The notes under the pieces were generated by a model. The model was not told the origin of the DNA. It saw only the letters and a list, made by a program, of their open reading frames with translations, and did not search any database. Made by a program: the position numbers and the translations under genes. Source: Panagrolaimus kolymaensis (Eukaryota > Nematoda > Chromadorea > Rhabditida > Panagrolaimidae). Taken from it: a stretch of 64,000 bases of DNA. The DNA is taken from the NCBI GenBank assembly GCA_028622995.1, contig JAJQJQ010000002.1, positions 7,440,001-7,504,000 on the forward strand, in the 5' to 3' direction. Positions 49,701 through 62,797 of this stretch are shown here, one piece after another; within the stretch, counting starts at the first letter, position 1; every line of letters starts with the position of its first letter.

Positions 49701-50240
49701 TTTCATCCAAACTATGGTTTATTTGTTTTGGATTTTAAGTAAATTCATAAACTATTTTTTTTGTTCGAATTTTCTTAAAACATTTCTCTAGCCGAACAAC
49801 CCTGTAAAGCATCGAGGTTTTTTATTTTCCCTTCATCAAATTTTTCATCCAAACTATGGTTTATTTGTTTTGGATTTTAAGTAAATTCATAAACTATTTT
49901 TTTTGTTCGAATTTTCTTAAAACATTTATCTAGCCCAACAACACTGTAAAGCATCGAGGTTTTTTATTTTCCCTTCATCAAATTTTTCATCCAAACTATG
50001 GTTTATTTGTTTTGGATTTTAAGTAAATTCATAAACTATTTTTTTTGTTCGAATTTTCTTAAAACATTTATCTAGCCCAACAACACTGTAAAGCATCGAG
50101 GTGTTTTATTTTCCCTTCATCAAATTTTTCATCCAAACTATGGTTTATTTGTTTTGGATTTTAAGTAAATTCATAAACTATTTTTTTTGTTCGAATTTTC
50201 TTAAAACATTTATCTAGACCAACAACACTGTAAAGCATCG
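46740..50240 (+). repeat. GAGGTG monomer family
   Basis: Four A65/T138G monomers have CATCGAGGTGTTTT instead of CATCGAGGTTTTTT, with CATCGAGGTG at 47,251, 48,674, 49,242 and 50,094. I saw none outside this stretch. Intervals are 1423, 568 and 852 bp, all whole numbers of monomers; the first includes a copy with one extra A (CCCAAACAAC at about 47,944). The first two occurrences are preceded by a 143-bp T138G copy, suggesting a shared ten-monomer register. Private changes include CCAATAAC (48,799), GCCGAACAACCCTG (about 49,791) and TAGACC (50,215). Confidence 0.8.
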
Positions 50241-51372
50241 AGGTTTTTTATTTTCCCTTCATCAAATTTTTCATCCAAACTATGGTTTATTTGTTTTGGA
50301 TTTTAAGTAAATTCATAAACTATTTTTTTTGTTCGAATTTTCTTAAAACATTTCTCTAGCCCAACAACACTGTAAAGCATCGAGGTTTTTTATTTTCCCT
50401 TCATCAAATTTTTCATCCAAACTATGGTTTATTTATTTTGGATTTTAAGTAAATTCATAAACTATTTTTTTTGTTCGAATTTTCTTAAAACATTTCTCTA
50501 GCCCAACAACACTGTAAAGCATCGAGGTTTTTTATTTTCCCTTCATCAAATTTTTCATCCAAACTATGTTTTATTTGTTTTGGATTTTAAGTAAATTCAT
50601 AAACTATTTTTTTTGTTCAAATTTTCTTAAAACATTTCTCTAGCCCAACAACACTGTAAAGCATCGAGGTTTTTTATTTTCCCTTCATCAAATTTTTCAT
50701 CCAAACTATGTTTTATTTGTTTTGGATTTTAAGTAAATTCATAAACTATTTTTTTTGTTCGAATTTTCTTAAAACATTTTTTCTAGCCCAACAACACTGT
50801 AAAGCATCGAGGTTTTTTATTTTCCCTTCATCAAATTTTTCATCCAAACTATGTTTTATTTGTTTTGGATTTTAAATAAATTCATAAACTATTTTTTTTG
50901 TTCGAATTTTCTTAAAACATTTCTCTAGCCCAACAACACTGTAAAGCATCGAGGTTTTTTATTTTCCCTTCATCAAATTTTTCATCCAAACTATGTTTTA
51001 TTTGTTTTGGATTTTAAGTAAATTCATAAACTATTTTTTTTGTTCGAATTTTCTTAAAACATTTTTTCTAGCCCAACAACACTGTAAAGCATCGAGGTTT
51101 TTTATTTTCCCTTCATCAAATTTTTCATCCAAACTATGTTTTATTTGTTTTGGATTTTAAGTAAATTCATAAACTATTTTTTTTGTTCGAATTTTCTTAA
51201 AACATTTATCTAGCCCAACAACACTGTAAAGCATCGAGGTTTTTTATTTTCCCTTCATCAAATTTTTCATCCAAACTATGTTTTATTTGTTTTGGATTTT
51301 AAGTAAATTCATAAACTATTTTTTTTGTTCGAATTTTCTTAAAACATTTCTCTAGCCCAACAACACTGTAAA

Positions 51373-54300
51373 GCATCGAGTTTTTTATTTTCCCTTCATC
51401 AAATTTTTCATCCAAACTATGTTTTATTTGTTTTGGATTTTAAGTAAATTCATAAACTATTTTTTTTGTTCGAATTTTCTTAAAACATTTTTTCTAGCCC
51501 AACAACACTGTAAAGCATCGAGGTTTTTTATTTTCCCTTCATCAAATTTTTCATCCAAACTATGTTTTATTTGTTTTGGATTTTAAGTAAATTCATAAAC
51601 TATTTTTTTTGTTCGAATTTTCTTAAAACATTTATCTAGCCCAACAACACTGTAAAGCATCGAGGTTTTTTATTTTCCCTTCATCAAATTTTTCATCCAA
51701 ACTATGTTTTATTTGTTTTGGATTTTAAGTAAATTCATAAACTATTTTTTTTGTTCGAATTTTCTTAAAACATTTCTCTAGCCCAACAACACTGTAAAGC
51801 ATCGAGGTTTTTTATTTTCCCTTCATCAAATTTTTCATCCAAACTATGTTTTATTTGTTTTGGATTTTAAGTAAATTCATAAACTATTTTTTTTGTTCGA
51901 ATTTTCTTAAAACATTTCTCTAGCCCAACAACACTGTAAAGCATCGAGGTTTTTTATTTTCCCTTCATCAAATTTTTCATCCAAACTATGTTTTATTTGT
52001 TTTGGATTTTAAGTAAATTCATAAACTATTTTTTTTGTTCGAATTTTCTTAAAACATTTATCTAGCCCAACAACACTGTAAAGCATCGAGGTTTTTTATT
52101 TTCCCTTCATCAAATTTTTCATCCAAACTATGGTTTATTTGTTTTGGATTTTAAGTAAATTCATAAACTATTTTTTTTGTTCGAATTTTCTTAAAACATT
52201 TCTCTAGCCCAACAACACTGTAAAGCATCGAGGTTTTTTATTTTCCCTTCATCAAATTTTTCATCCAAACTATGTTTTATTTGTTTTGGATTTTAAGTAA
52301 ATTCATAAACTATTTTTTTTGTTCGAATTTTCTTAAAACATTTCTCTAGCCCAACAACACTGTAAAGCATCGAGGTTTTTTATTTTCCCTTCATCAAATT
52401 TTTCATCCAAACTATGTTTTATTTGTTTTGGATTTTAAGTAAATTCATAAACTATTTTTTTTGTTCGAATTTTCTTAAAACATTTATCTAGCCCAACAAC
52501 ACTGTAAAGCATCGAGGTTTTTTATTTTCCCTTCATCAAATTTTTCATCCAAACTATGTTTTATTTGTTTTGGATTTTAAGTAAATTCATAAACTATTTT
52601 TTTTGTTCGAATTTTCTTAAAACATTTCTCTAGCCCAACAACACTGTAAAGCATCGAGTTTTTTATTTTCCCTTCATCAAATTTTTCATCCAAACTATGT
52701 TTTATTTGTTTTGGATTTTAAGTAAATTCATAAACTATTTTTTTTGTTCGAATTTTCTTAAAACATTTTTTCTAGCCCAACAACACTGTAAAGCATCGAG
52801 GTTTTTTATTTTCCCTTCATCAAATTTTTCATCCAAACTATGGTTTATTTGTTTTGGATTTTAAGTAAATTCATAAACTATTTTTTTTGTTCGAATTTTC
52901 TTAAAACATTTCTCTAGCCCAACAACACTGTAAAGCATCGAGGTTTTTTATTTTCCCTTCATCAAATTTTTCATCCAAACTATGGTTTATTTGTTTTGGA
53001 TTTTAAGTAAATTCATAAACTATTGTTTTGTTCGAATTTTCTTAAAACATTTATCTAGCCCAACAACACTGTAAAGCATCGAGGTTTTTTATTTTCCCTT
53101 CATCAAATTTTTCATCCAAACTATGTTTTATTTGTTTTGGATTTTAAGTAAATTCATAAACTATTTTTTTTGTTCGAATTTTCTTAAAACATTTCTCTAG
53201 CCCAACAACACTGTAAAGCATCGAGGTTTTTTATTTTCCCTTCATCAAATTTTTCATCCAAACTATGGTTTATTTGTTTTGGATTTTAAGTAAATTCATA
53301 AACTATTTTTTTTGTTCGAATTTTCTTAAAACATTTCTCTAGCCCAACAACACTGTAAAGCATCGAGGTTTTTTATTTTCCCTTCATCAAATTTTTCATC
53401 CAAACTATGTTTTATTTGTTTTGGATTTTAAGTAAATTCATAAACTATTTTTTTTGTTCGAATTTTCTTAAAACATTTATCTAGCCCAACAACACTGTAA
53501 AGCATCGAGGTTTTTTATTTTCCCTTCATCAAATTTTTCATCCAAACTATGGTTTATTTGTTTTGGATTTTAAGTAAATTCATAAACTATTTTTTTTGTT
53601 CGAATTTTCTTAAAACATTTCTCTAGCCCAACAACACTGTAAAGCATCGAGGTTTTTTATTTTCCCTTCATCAAATTTTTCATCCAAACTATGTTTTATT
53701 TGTTTTGGATTTTAAGTAAATTCATAAACTATTTTTTTTGTTCGAATTTTATTAAAACATTTCTCTAGCCCAACAACACTGTAAAGCATCGAGGTTTTTT
53801 ATTTTCCCTTCATCAAATTTTTCATCCAAACTATGTTTTATTTGTTTTGGATTTTAAGTAAATTCATAAACTATTTTTTTTGTTCGAATTTTCTTAAAAC
53901 ATTTTTTCTAGCCCAACAACACTGTAAAGCATCGAGGTTTTTTATTTTCCCTTCATCAAATTTTTCATCCAAACTATGTTTTATTTGTTTTGGATTTTAA
54001 GTAAATTCATAAACTATTTTTTTTGTTCGAATTTTATTAAAACATTTCTCTAGCCCAACAACACTGTAAAGCATCGAGGTTTTTTATTTTCCCTTCATCA
54101 AATTTTTCATCCAAACTATGTTTTATTTGTTTTGGATTTTAAGTAAATTCATAAACTATTTTTTTTGTTCGAATTTTCTTAAAACATTTATCTAGCCCAA
54201 CAACACTGTAAAGCATCGAGGTTTTTTATTTTCCCTTCATCAAATTTTTCATCCAAACTATGTTTTATTTGTTTTGGATTTTAAGTAAATTCATAAACTA

Positions 54301-55360
54301 TTTTTTTTGTTCGAATTTTCTTAAAACATTTCTCTAGCCCAACAACACTGTAAAGCATCGAGGTTTTTTATTTTCCCTTCATCAAATTTTTCATCCAAAC
54401 TATGTTTTATTTGTTTTGGATTTTAAGTAAATTCATAAACTATTTTTTTTGTTCGAATTTTCTTAAAACATTTATCTAGCCCAACAACACTGTAAAGCAT
54501 CGAGGTTTTTTATATTCCCTTCATCAAATTTTTCATCCAAACTATGGTTTATTTGTTTTTGATTTTAAGTAAATTCATAAACTATTGTTTTGTTCGAATT
54601 TTCTTAAAACATTTATCTAGCCCAACAACACTGTAAAGCATCGAGGTTTTTTATTTTCCCTTCATCAAATTTTTCATCCAAACTATGGTTTATTTGTTTT
54701 GGATTTTAAGTAAATTCATAAACTATTTTTTTTGTTCGAATTTTCTTAAAACATTTCTCTAGCCCAACAACACTGTAAAGCATCGAGGTTTTTTATTTTC
54801 CCTTCATCAAATTTTTCATCCAAACTATGTTTTATTTGTTTTGGATTTTAAGTAAATTCATAAACTATTTTTTTTGTTCGAATTTTCTTAAAACATTTCT
54901 CTAGCCCAACAACACTGTAAAGCATCGAGGTTTTTTATTTTCCCTTCATCAAATTTTTCATCCAAACTATGTTTTATTTGTTTTGGATTTTAAGTAAATT
55001 CATAAACTATTTTTTTTGTTCGAATTTTCTTAAAACATTTATCTAGCCCAACAACACTGTAAAGCATCGAGGTTTTTTATTTTCCCTTCATCAAATTTTT
55101 CATCCAAACTATGTTTTATTTGTTTTGGATTTTAAGTAAATTCATAAACTATTTTTTTTGTTCGAATTTTCTTAAAACATTTCTCTAGCCCAACAACACT
55201 GTAAAGCATCGAGTTTTTTATTTTCCCTTCATCAAATTTTTCATCCAAACTATGTTTTATTTGTTTTGGATTTTAAGTAAATTCATAAACTATTTTTTTT
55301 GTTCGAATTTTCTTAAAACATTTTTTCTAGCCCAACAACACTGTAAAGCATCGAGGTTTT
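51373..55360 (+). repeat. CGAGTT (one-G deletion) monomer family
   Basis: C65 monomers lacking one G of GAGG carry GCATCGAGTT at 51,373, 52,651 and 55,206. Each follows an A65 copy and precedes a 143-bp copy. The first and third share at least five monomer types in a row (A65, deletion copy, 143-bp, A65, C65) at offset 3833 bp. The first-to-second interval is 1278 bp, nine 142-bp units. Confidence 0.75.
52990..53750 (+). repeat. Distant partial copy of the 993-bp heptamer
   Basis: The order 141-bp TATTGTTTTG/A65, C65/T138G, C65/T138, A65/T138G, C65 is the same as at 41,058 and 42,051 (offsets 11,932 and 10,939 bp). It then diverges where the ATTAAAAC pair (53,751 and 54,036) begins, which itself matches 22,803 and 23,088. 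The junction therefore joins two families found far apart elsewhere in the window. Confidence 0.7.
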
Positions 55361-58300
55361 TTATTTTCCCTTCATCAAATTTTTCATCCAAACTATGTTT
55401 TATTTGTTTTGGATTTTAAGTAAATTCATAAACTATTTTTTTTGTTCGAATTTTCTTAAAACATTTATCTAGCCCAACAACACTGTAAAGCATCGAGGTT
55501 TTTTATTTTCCCTTCATCAAATTTTTCATCCAAACTATGTTTTATTTGTTTTGGATTTTAAGTAAATTCATAAACTATTTTTTTTGTTCGAATTTTCTTA
55601 AAACATTTCTCTAGCCCAACAACACTGTAAAGCATCGAGGTTTTTTATTTTCCCTTCATCAAATTTTTCATCCAAACTATGTTTTATTTGTTTTGGATTT
55701 TAAGTAAATTCATAAACTATTTTTTTTGTTCGAATTTTCTTAAAACATTTTTTCTAGCCCAACAACACTGTAAAGCATCGAGGTTTTTTATTTTCCCTTC
55801 ATCAAATTTTTCATCCAAACTATGTTTTATTTGTTTTGGATTTTAAGTAAATTCATAAACTATTTTTTTTGTTCGAATTTTCTTAAAACATTTCTCTAGC
55901 CCAACAACACTGTAAAGCATCGAGGTTTTTTATTTTCCCTTCATCAAATTTTTCATCCAAACTATGTTTTATTTGTTTTGGATTTTAAGTAAATTCATAA
56001 ACTATTTTTTTTGTTCGAATTTTCTTAAAACATTTTTTCTAGCCCAACAACACTGTAAAGCATCGAGGTTTTTTATTTTCCCTTCATCAAATTTTTCATC
56101 CAAACTATGTTTTATTTGTTTTGGATTTTAAGTAAATTCATAAACTATTTTTTTTGTTCGAATTTTCTTAAAACATTTATCTAGCCCAACAACACTGTAA
56201 AGCATCGAGGTTTTTTATTTTCCCTTCATCAAATTTTTCATCCAAACTATGTTTTATTTGTTTTGGATTTTAAGTAAATTCATAAACTATTTTTTTTGTT
56301 CGAATTTTCTTAAAACATTTTTTCTAGCCCAACAACACTGTAAAGCATCGAGGTTTTTTATTTTCCCTTCATCAAATTTTTCATCCAAACTATGGTTTAT
56401 TTGTTTTTGATTTTAAGTAAATTCATAAACTATTGTTTTGTTCGAATTTTCTTAAAACATTTATCTAGCCCAACAACACTGTAAAGCATCGAGGTTTTTT
56501 ATTTTCCCTTCATCAAATTTTTCATCCAAACTATGGTTTATTTGTTTTGGATTTTAAGTAAATTCATAAACTATTTTTTTTGTTCGAATTTTCTTAAAAC
56601 ATTTCTCTAGCCCAACAACACTGTAAAGCATCGAGGTTTTTTATTTTCCCTTCATCAAATTTTTCATCCAAACTATGTTTTATTTATTTTGGATTTTAAG
56701 TAAATTCATAAACTATTTTTTTTGTTCGAATTTTCTTAAAACATTTCTCTAGCCCAACAACAGTGTAAAGCATCGAGGTTTTTTATTTTCCCTTCATCAA
56801 ATTTTTCATCCAAACTATGTTTTATTTGTTTTGGATTTTAAGTAAATTCATAAACTATTTTTTTTGTTCGAATTTTCTTAAAACATTTATCTAGCCCAAC
56901 AACACTGTAAAGCATCGAGGTTTTTTATTTTCCCTTCATCAAATTTTTCATCCAAACTATGTTTTATTTGTTTTGGATTTTAAGTAAATTCATAAACTAT
57001 TTTTTTTGTTCGAATTTTCTTAAAACATTTTTTCTAGCCCAACAACACTGTAAAGCATCGAGGTTTTTTATTTTCCCTTCATCAAATTTTTCATCCAAAC
57101 TATGTTTTATTTGTTTTGGATTTTAAGTAAATTCATAAACTATTTTTTTTGTTCGAATTTTCTTAAAACATTTTTTCTAGCCCAACAACACTGTAAAGCA
57201 TCGAGGTTTTTTATTTTCCCTTCATCAAATTTTTCATCCAAACTATGTTTTATTTGTTTTGGATTTTAAGTAAATTCATAAACTATTTTTTTTGTTCGAA
57301 TTTTCTTAAAACATTTTTTCTAGCCCAACAACACTGTAAAGCATCGAGGTTTTTTATTTTCCCTTCATCAAATTTTTCATCCAAACTATGTTTTATTTGT
57401 TTTGGATTTTAAGTAAATTCATAAACTATTTTTTTTGTTCGAATTTTCTTAAAACATTTATCTAGCCCAACAACACTGTAAAGCATCGAGGTTTTTTATT
57501 TTCCCTTCATCAAATTTTTCATCCAAACTATGTTTTATTTGTTTTGGATTTTAAGTAAATTCATAAACTATTTTTTTTGTTCGAATTTTCTTAAAACATT
57601 TTTTCTAGCCCAACAACACTGTAAAGCATCGAGGTTTTTTATTTTCCCTTCATCAAATTTTTCATCCAAACTATGTTTTATTTGTTTTGGATTTTAAGTA
57701 AATTCATAAACTATTTTTTTTGTTCGAATTTTCTTAAAACATTTATCTAGCCCAACAACACTGTAAAGCATCGAGGTTTTTTATTTTCCCTTCATCAAAT
57801 TTTTCATCCAAACTATGTTTTATTTGTTTTGGATTTTAAGTAAATTCATAAACTATTTTTTTTGTTCGAATTTTCTTAAAACATTTCTCTAGCCCAACAA
57901 CACTGTAAAGCATCGAGGTTTTTTATTTTCCCTTCATCAAATTTTTCATCCAAACTATGTTTTATTTGTTTTGGATTTTAAGTAAATTCATAAACTATTT
58001 TTTTTGTTCGAATTTTCTTAAAACATTTATCTAGCCCAACAACACTGTAAAGCATCGAGGTTTTTTATTTTCCCTTCATCAAATTTTTCATCCAAACTAT
58101 GGTTTATTTGTTTTTGATTTTAAGTAAATTCATAAACTATTGTTTTGTTCGAATTTTCTTAAAACATTTATCTAGCCCAACAACACTGTAAAGCATCGAG
58201 GTTTTTTATTTTCCCTTCATCAAATTTTTCATCCAAACTATGGTTTATTTGTTTTGGATTTTAAGTAAATTCATAAACTATTTTTTTTGTTCGAATTTTC

Positions 58301-60235
58301 TTAAAACATTTCTCTAGCCCAACAACACTGTAAAGCATCGAGGTTTTTTATTTTCCCTTCATCAAATTTTTCATCCAAACTATGTTTTATTTGTTTTGGA
58401 TTTTAAGTAAATTCATAAACTATTTTTTTTGTTCGAATTTTCTTAAAACATTTCTCTAGCCCAACAACACTGTAAAGCATCGAGGTTTTTTATTTTCCCT
58501 TCATCAAATTTTTCATCCAAACTATGGTTTATTTGTTTTTGATTTTAAGTAAATTCATAAACTATTGTTTTGTTCGAATTTTCTTAAAACATTTATCTAG
58601 CCCAACAACACTGTAAAGCATCGAGGTTTTTTATTTTCCCTTCATCAAATTTTTCATCCAAACTATGGTTTATTTGTTTTGGATTTTAAGTAAATTCATA
58701 AACTATTTTTTTTGTTCGAATTTTCTTAAAACATTTCTCTAGCCCAACAACACTGTAAAGCATCGAGGTTTTTTATTTTCCCTTCATCAAATTTTTCATC
58801 CAAACTATGTTTTATTTGTTTTGGATTTTAAGTAAATTCATAAACTATTTTTTTTGTTCGAATTTTCTTAAAACATTTATCTAGCCCAACAACACTGTAA
58901 AGCATCGAGGTTTTTTATTTTCCCTTCATCAAATTTTTCATCCAAACTATGTTTTATTTATTTTGGATTTTAAGTAAATTCATAAACTATTTTTTTTGTT
59001 CGAATTTTCTTAAAACATTTCTCTAGCCCAACAACAGTGTAAAGCATCGAGGTTTTTTATTTTCCCTTCATCAAATTTTTCATCCAAACTATGTTTTATT
59101 TGTTTTGGATTTTAAGTAAATTCATAAACTATTTTTTTTGTTCGAATTTTCTTAAAACATTTATCTAGCCCAACAACACTGTAAAGCATCGAGGTTTTTT
59201 ATTTTCCCTTCATCAAATTTTTCATCCAAACTATGTTTTATTTGTTTTGGATTTTAAGTAAATTCATAAACTATTTTTTTTGTTCGAATTTTCTTAAAAC
59301 ATTTTTTCTAGCCCAACAACACTGTAAAGCATCGAGGTTTTTTATTTTCCCTTCATCAAATTTTTCATCCAAACTATGTTTTATTTGTTTTGGATTTTAA
59401 GTAAATTCATAAACTATTTTTTTTGTTCGAATTTTCTTAAAACATTTTTTCTAGCCCAACAACACTGTAAAGCATCGAGGTTTTTTATTTTCCCTTCATC
59501 AAATTTTTCATCCAAACTATGTTTTATTTGTTTTGGATTTTAAGTAAATTCATAAACTATTTTTTTTGTTCGAATTTTCTTAAAACATTTATCTAGCCCA
59601 ACAACACTGTAAAGCATCGAGGTTTTTTATTTTCCCTTCATCAAATTTTTCATCCAAACTATGTTTTATTTGTTTTGGATTTTAAGTAAATTCATAAACT
59701 ATTTTTTTTGTTCGAATTTTCTTAAAACATTTATCTAGCCCAACAACACTGTAAAGCATCGAGGTTTTTTATTTTCCCTTCATCAAATTTTTCATCCAAA
59801 CTATGTTTTATTTGTTTTGGATTTTAAGTAAATTCATAAACTATTTTTTTTGTTCGAATTTTCTTAAAACATTTCTCTAGCCCAACAACACTGTAAAGCA
59901 TCGAGGTTTTTTATTTTCCCTTCATCAAATTTTTCATCCAAACTATGTTTTATTTGTTTTGGATTTTAAGTAAATTCATAAACTATTTTTTTTGTTCGAA
60001 TTTTCTTAAAACATTTATCTAGCCCAACAACACTGTAAAGCATCGAGGTTTTTTATTTTCCCTTCATCAAATTTTTCATCCAAACTATGGTTTATTTGTT
60101 TTTGATTTTAAGTAAATTCATAAACTATTGTTTTGTTCGAATTTTCTTAAAACATTTATCTAGCCCAACAACACTGTAAAGCATCGAGGTTTTTTATTTT
60201 CCCTTCATCAAATTTTTCATCCAAACTATGGTTTA
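54552..60235 (+). repeat. Right G9T/T36G monomer subfamily
   Basis: 141-bp monomers with TTTGTTTTTGATT and a shortened T tract start at 54,552, 56,400, 58,107, 58,532 and 60,095, mirroring the family at 4-10.5 kb. Each is preceded by a T138G end and followed by a C65 copy. Three are followed within two or three monomers by the G4A/C81G copy (56,763, 59,037 and 60,458). Spacings are 1848, 1707, 425 and 1563 bp. Between these copies the array is plain C65, A65 and 143-bp monomers. Confidence 0.8.
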
Positions 60236-61299
60236 TTTGTTTTGGATTTTAAGTAAATTCATAAACTATTTTTTTTGTTCGAATTTTCTTAAAACATTTC
60301 TCTAGCCCAACAACACTGTAAAGCATCGAGGTTTTTTATTTTCCCTTCATCAAATTTTTCATCCAAACTATGTTTTATTTATTTTGGATTTTAAGTAAAT
60401 TCATAAACTATTTTTTTTGTTCGAATTTTCTTAAAACATTTCTCTAGCCCAACAACAGTGTAAAGCATCGAGGTTTTTTATTTTCCCTTCATCAAATTTT
60501 TCATCCAAACTATGTTTTATTTGTTTTGGATTTTAAGTAAATTCATAAACTATTTTTTTTGTTCGAATTTTCTTAAAACATTTCTCTAGCCCAACAACAC
60601 TGTAAAGCATCGAGGTTTTTTATTTTCCCTTCATCAAATTTTTCATCCAAACTATGTTTTATTTGTTTTGGATTTTAAGTAAATTCATAAACTATTTTTT
60701 TTGTTCGAATTTTCTTAAAACATTTTTTCTAGCCCAACAACACTGTAAAGCATCGAGGTTTTTTATTTTCCCTTCATCAAATTTTTCATCCAAACTATGT
60801 TTTATTTGTTTTGGATTTTAAGTAAATTCATAAACTATTTTTTTTGTTCGAATTTTCTTAAAACATTTTTTCTAGCCCAACAACACTGTAAAGCATCGAG
60901 GTTTTTTATTTTCCCTTCATCAAATTTTTCATCCAAACTATGTTTTATTTGTTTTGGATTTTAAGTAAATTCATAAACTATTTTTTTTGTTCGAATTTTC
61001 TTAAAACATTTCTCTAGCCCAACAACAGTGTAAAGCATCGAGGTTTTTTATTTTCCCTTCATCAAATTTTTCATCCAAACTATGTTTTATTTGTTTTGGA
61101 TTTTAAGTAAATTCATAAACTATTTTTTTTGTTCGAATTTTCTTAAAACATTTCTCTAGCCCAACAACACTGTAAAGCATCGAGGTTTTTTATTTTCCCT
61201 TCATCAAATTTTTCATCCAAACTATGTTTTATTTGTTTTGGATTTTAAGTAAATTCATAAACTATTTTTTTTGTTCGAATTTTCTTAAAACATTTTTTC

Positions 61300-62516
61300 T
61301 AGCCCAACAACACTGTAAAGCATCAAGGTTTTTTATTTTCCCTTCATCAAATTTTTCATCCAAACTATGTTTTATTTGTTTTGGATTTTAAGTAAATTCA
61401 TAAACTATTTTTTTTGTTCGAATTTTCTTAAAACATTTTTTCTAGCCCAACAACACTGTAAAGCATCAAGGTTTTTTATTTTCCCTTCATCAAATTTTTC
61501 ATCCAAACTATGTTTTATTTGTTTTGGATTTTAAGTAAATTCATAAACTATTTTTTTTGTTCGAATTTTCTTAAAACATTTCTCTAGCCCAACAACACTG
61601 TAAAGCATCGAGGTTTCTTATTTTCCCTTCATCAAATTTTTCATCCAAACTATGTTTTATTTGTTTTGGATTTTAAGTAAATTCATAAACTATTTTTTTT
61701 GTTCGAATTTTCTTAAAACATTTTTTCTAGCCCAACAACACTGTAAAGCATCGAGGTTTTTTATTTTCCCTTCATCAAATTTTTCATCCAAACTATGTTT
61801 TATTTGTTTTGGATTTTAAGTAAATTCATAAACTATTTTTTTTGTTCGAATTTTCTTAAAACATTTTCTCTAGCCCAACAACACTGTAAAGCATCAAGGT
61901 TTTTTATTTTCCCTTCATCAAATTTTTCATCCAAACTATGTTTTATTTGTTTTGGATTTTAAGTAAATTCATAAACTATTTTTTTTGTTCGAATTTTCTT
62001 AAAACATTTCTCTAGCCCAACAACACTGTAAAGCATCGAGGTTTTTTATTTTCCCTTCATCAAATTTTTCATCCAAACTATGTTTTATTTGTTTTGGATT
62101 TTAAGTAAATTCATAAACTATTTTTTTTGTTCGAATTTTCTTAAAACATTTTTTCTAGCCCAACAACACTGTAAAGCATCGAGGTTTTTTATTTTCCCTT
62201 CATCAAATTTTTCATCCAAACTATGTTTTATTTGTTTTGGATTTTAAGTAAATTCATAAACTATTTTTTTTGTTCGAATTTTCTTAAAACATTTTTTCTA
62301 GCCCAACAACACTGTAAAGCATCGAGGTTTTTTATTTTCCCTTCATCAAATTTTTCATCCAAACTATGTTTTATTTGTTTTGGATTTTAAGTAAATTGAT
62401 AAACTATTTTTTTTGTTTTAATTTTCTTAAAACATTTTTTCTAGCCCAACAACACTGTAAAGCATCGAGGTTTTTTATTTTCCCTTCATCAAATTTTTCA
62501 TCCAAACTATGTTTTA
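61300..62516 (+). repeat. CATCAAGG monomers and third pentamer cassette
   Basis: CATCAAGG monomers near 61,323 and 61,466 are followed by a private GTTTCTTATT copy (about 61,613), a 143-bp copy, and then the complete 714-bp pentamer cassette (61,803-62,516), with its markers at 61,892 and 62,396 again 504 bp apart. This is the only triple-variant monomer outside 10.9-14.7 kb. The cassette lies 50,135 bp from its copy at 11,668. Confidence 0.85.
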
Positions 62517-62797
62517 TTTGTTTTGGATTTTAAGTAAATTCATAAACTATTTTTTTTGTTCGAATTTTCTTAAAACATTTCTCTAGCCCAACAACACTGT
62601 AAAGCATCGAGGTTTTTTATTTTCCCTTCATCAAATTTTTCATCCAAACTATGTTTTATTTGTTTTGGATTTTAAGTAAATTCATAAACTATTTTTTTTG
62701 TTCGAATTTTCTTAAAACATTTTTTCTAGCCCAACAACACTGTAAAGCATCGAGGTTTTTTATTTTCCCTTCATCAAATTTTTCATCCAAACTATGT

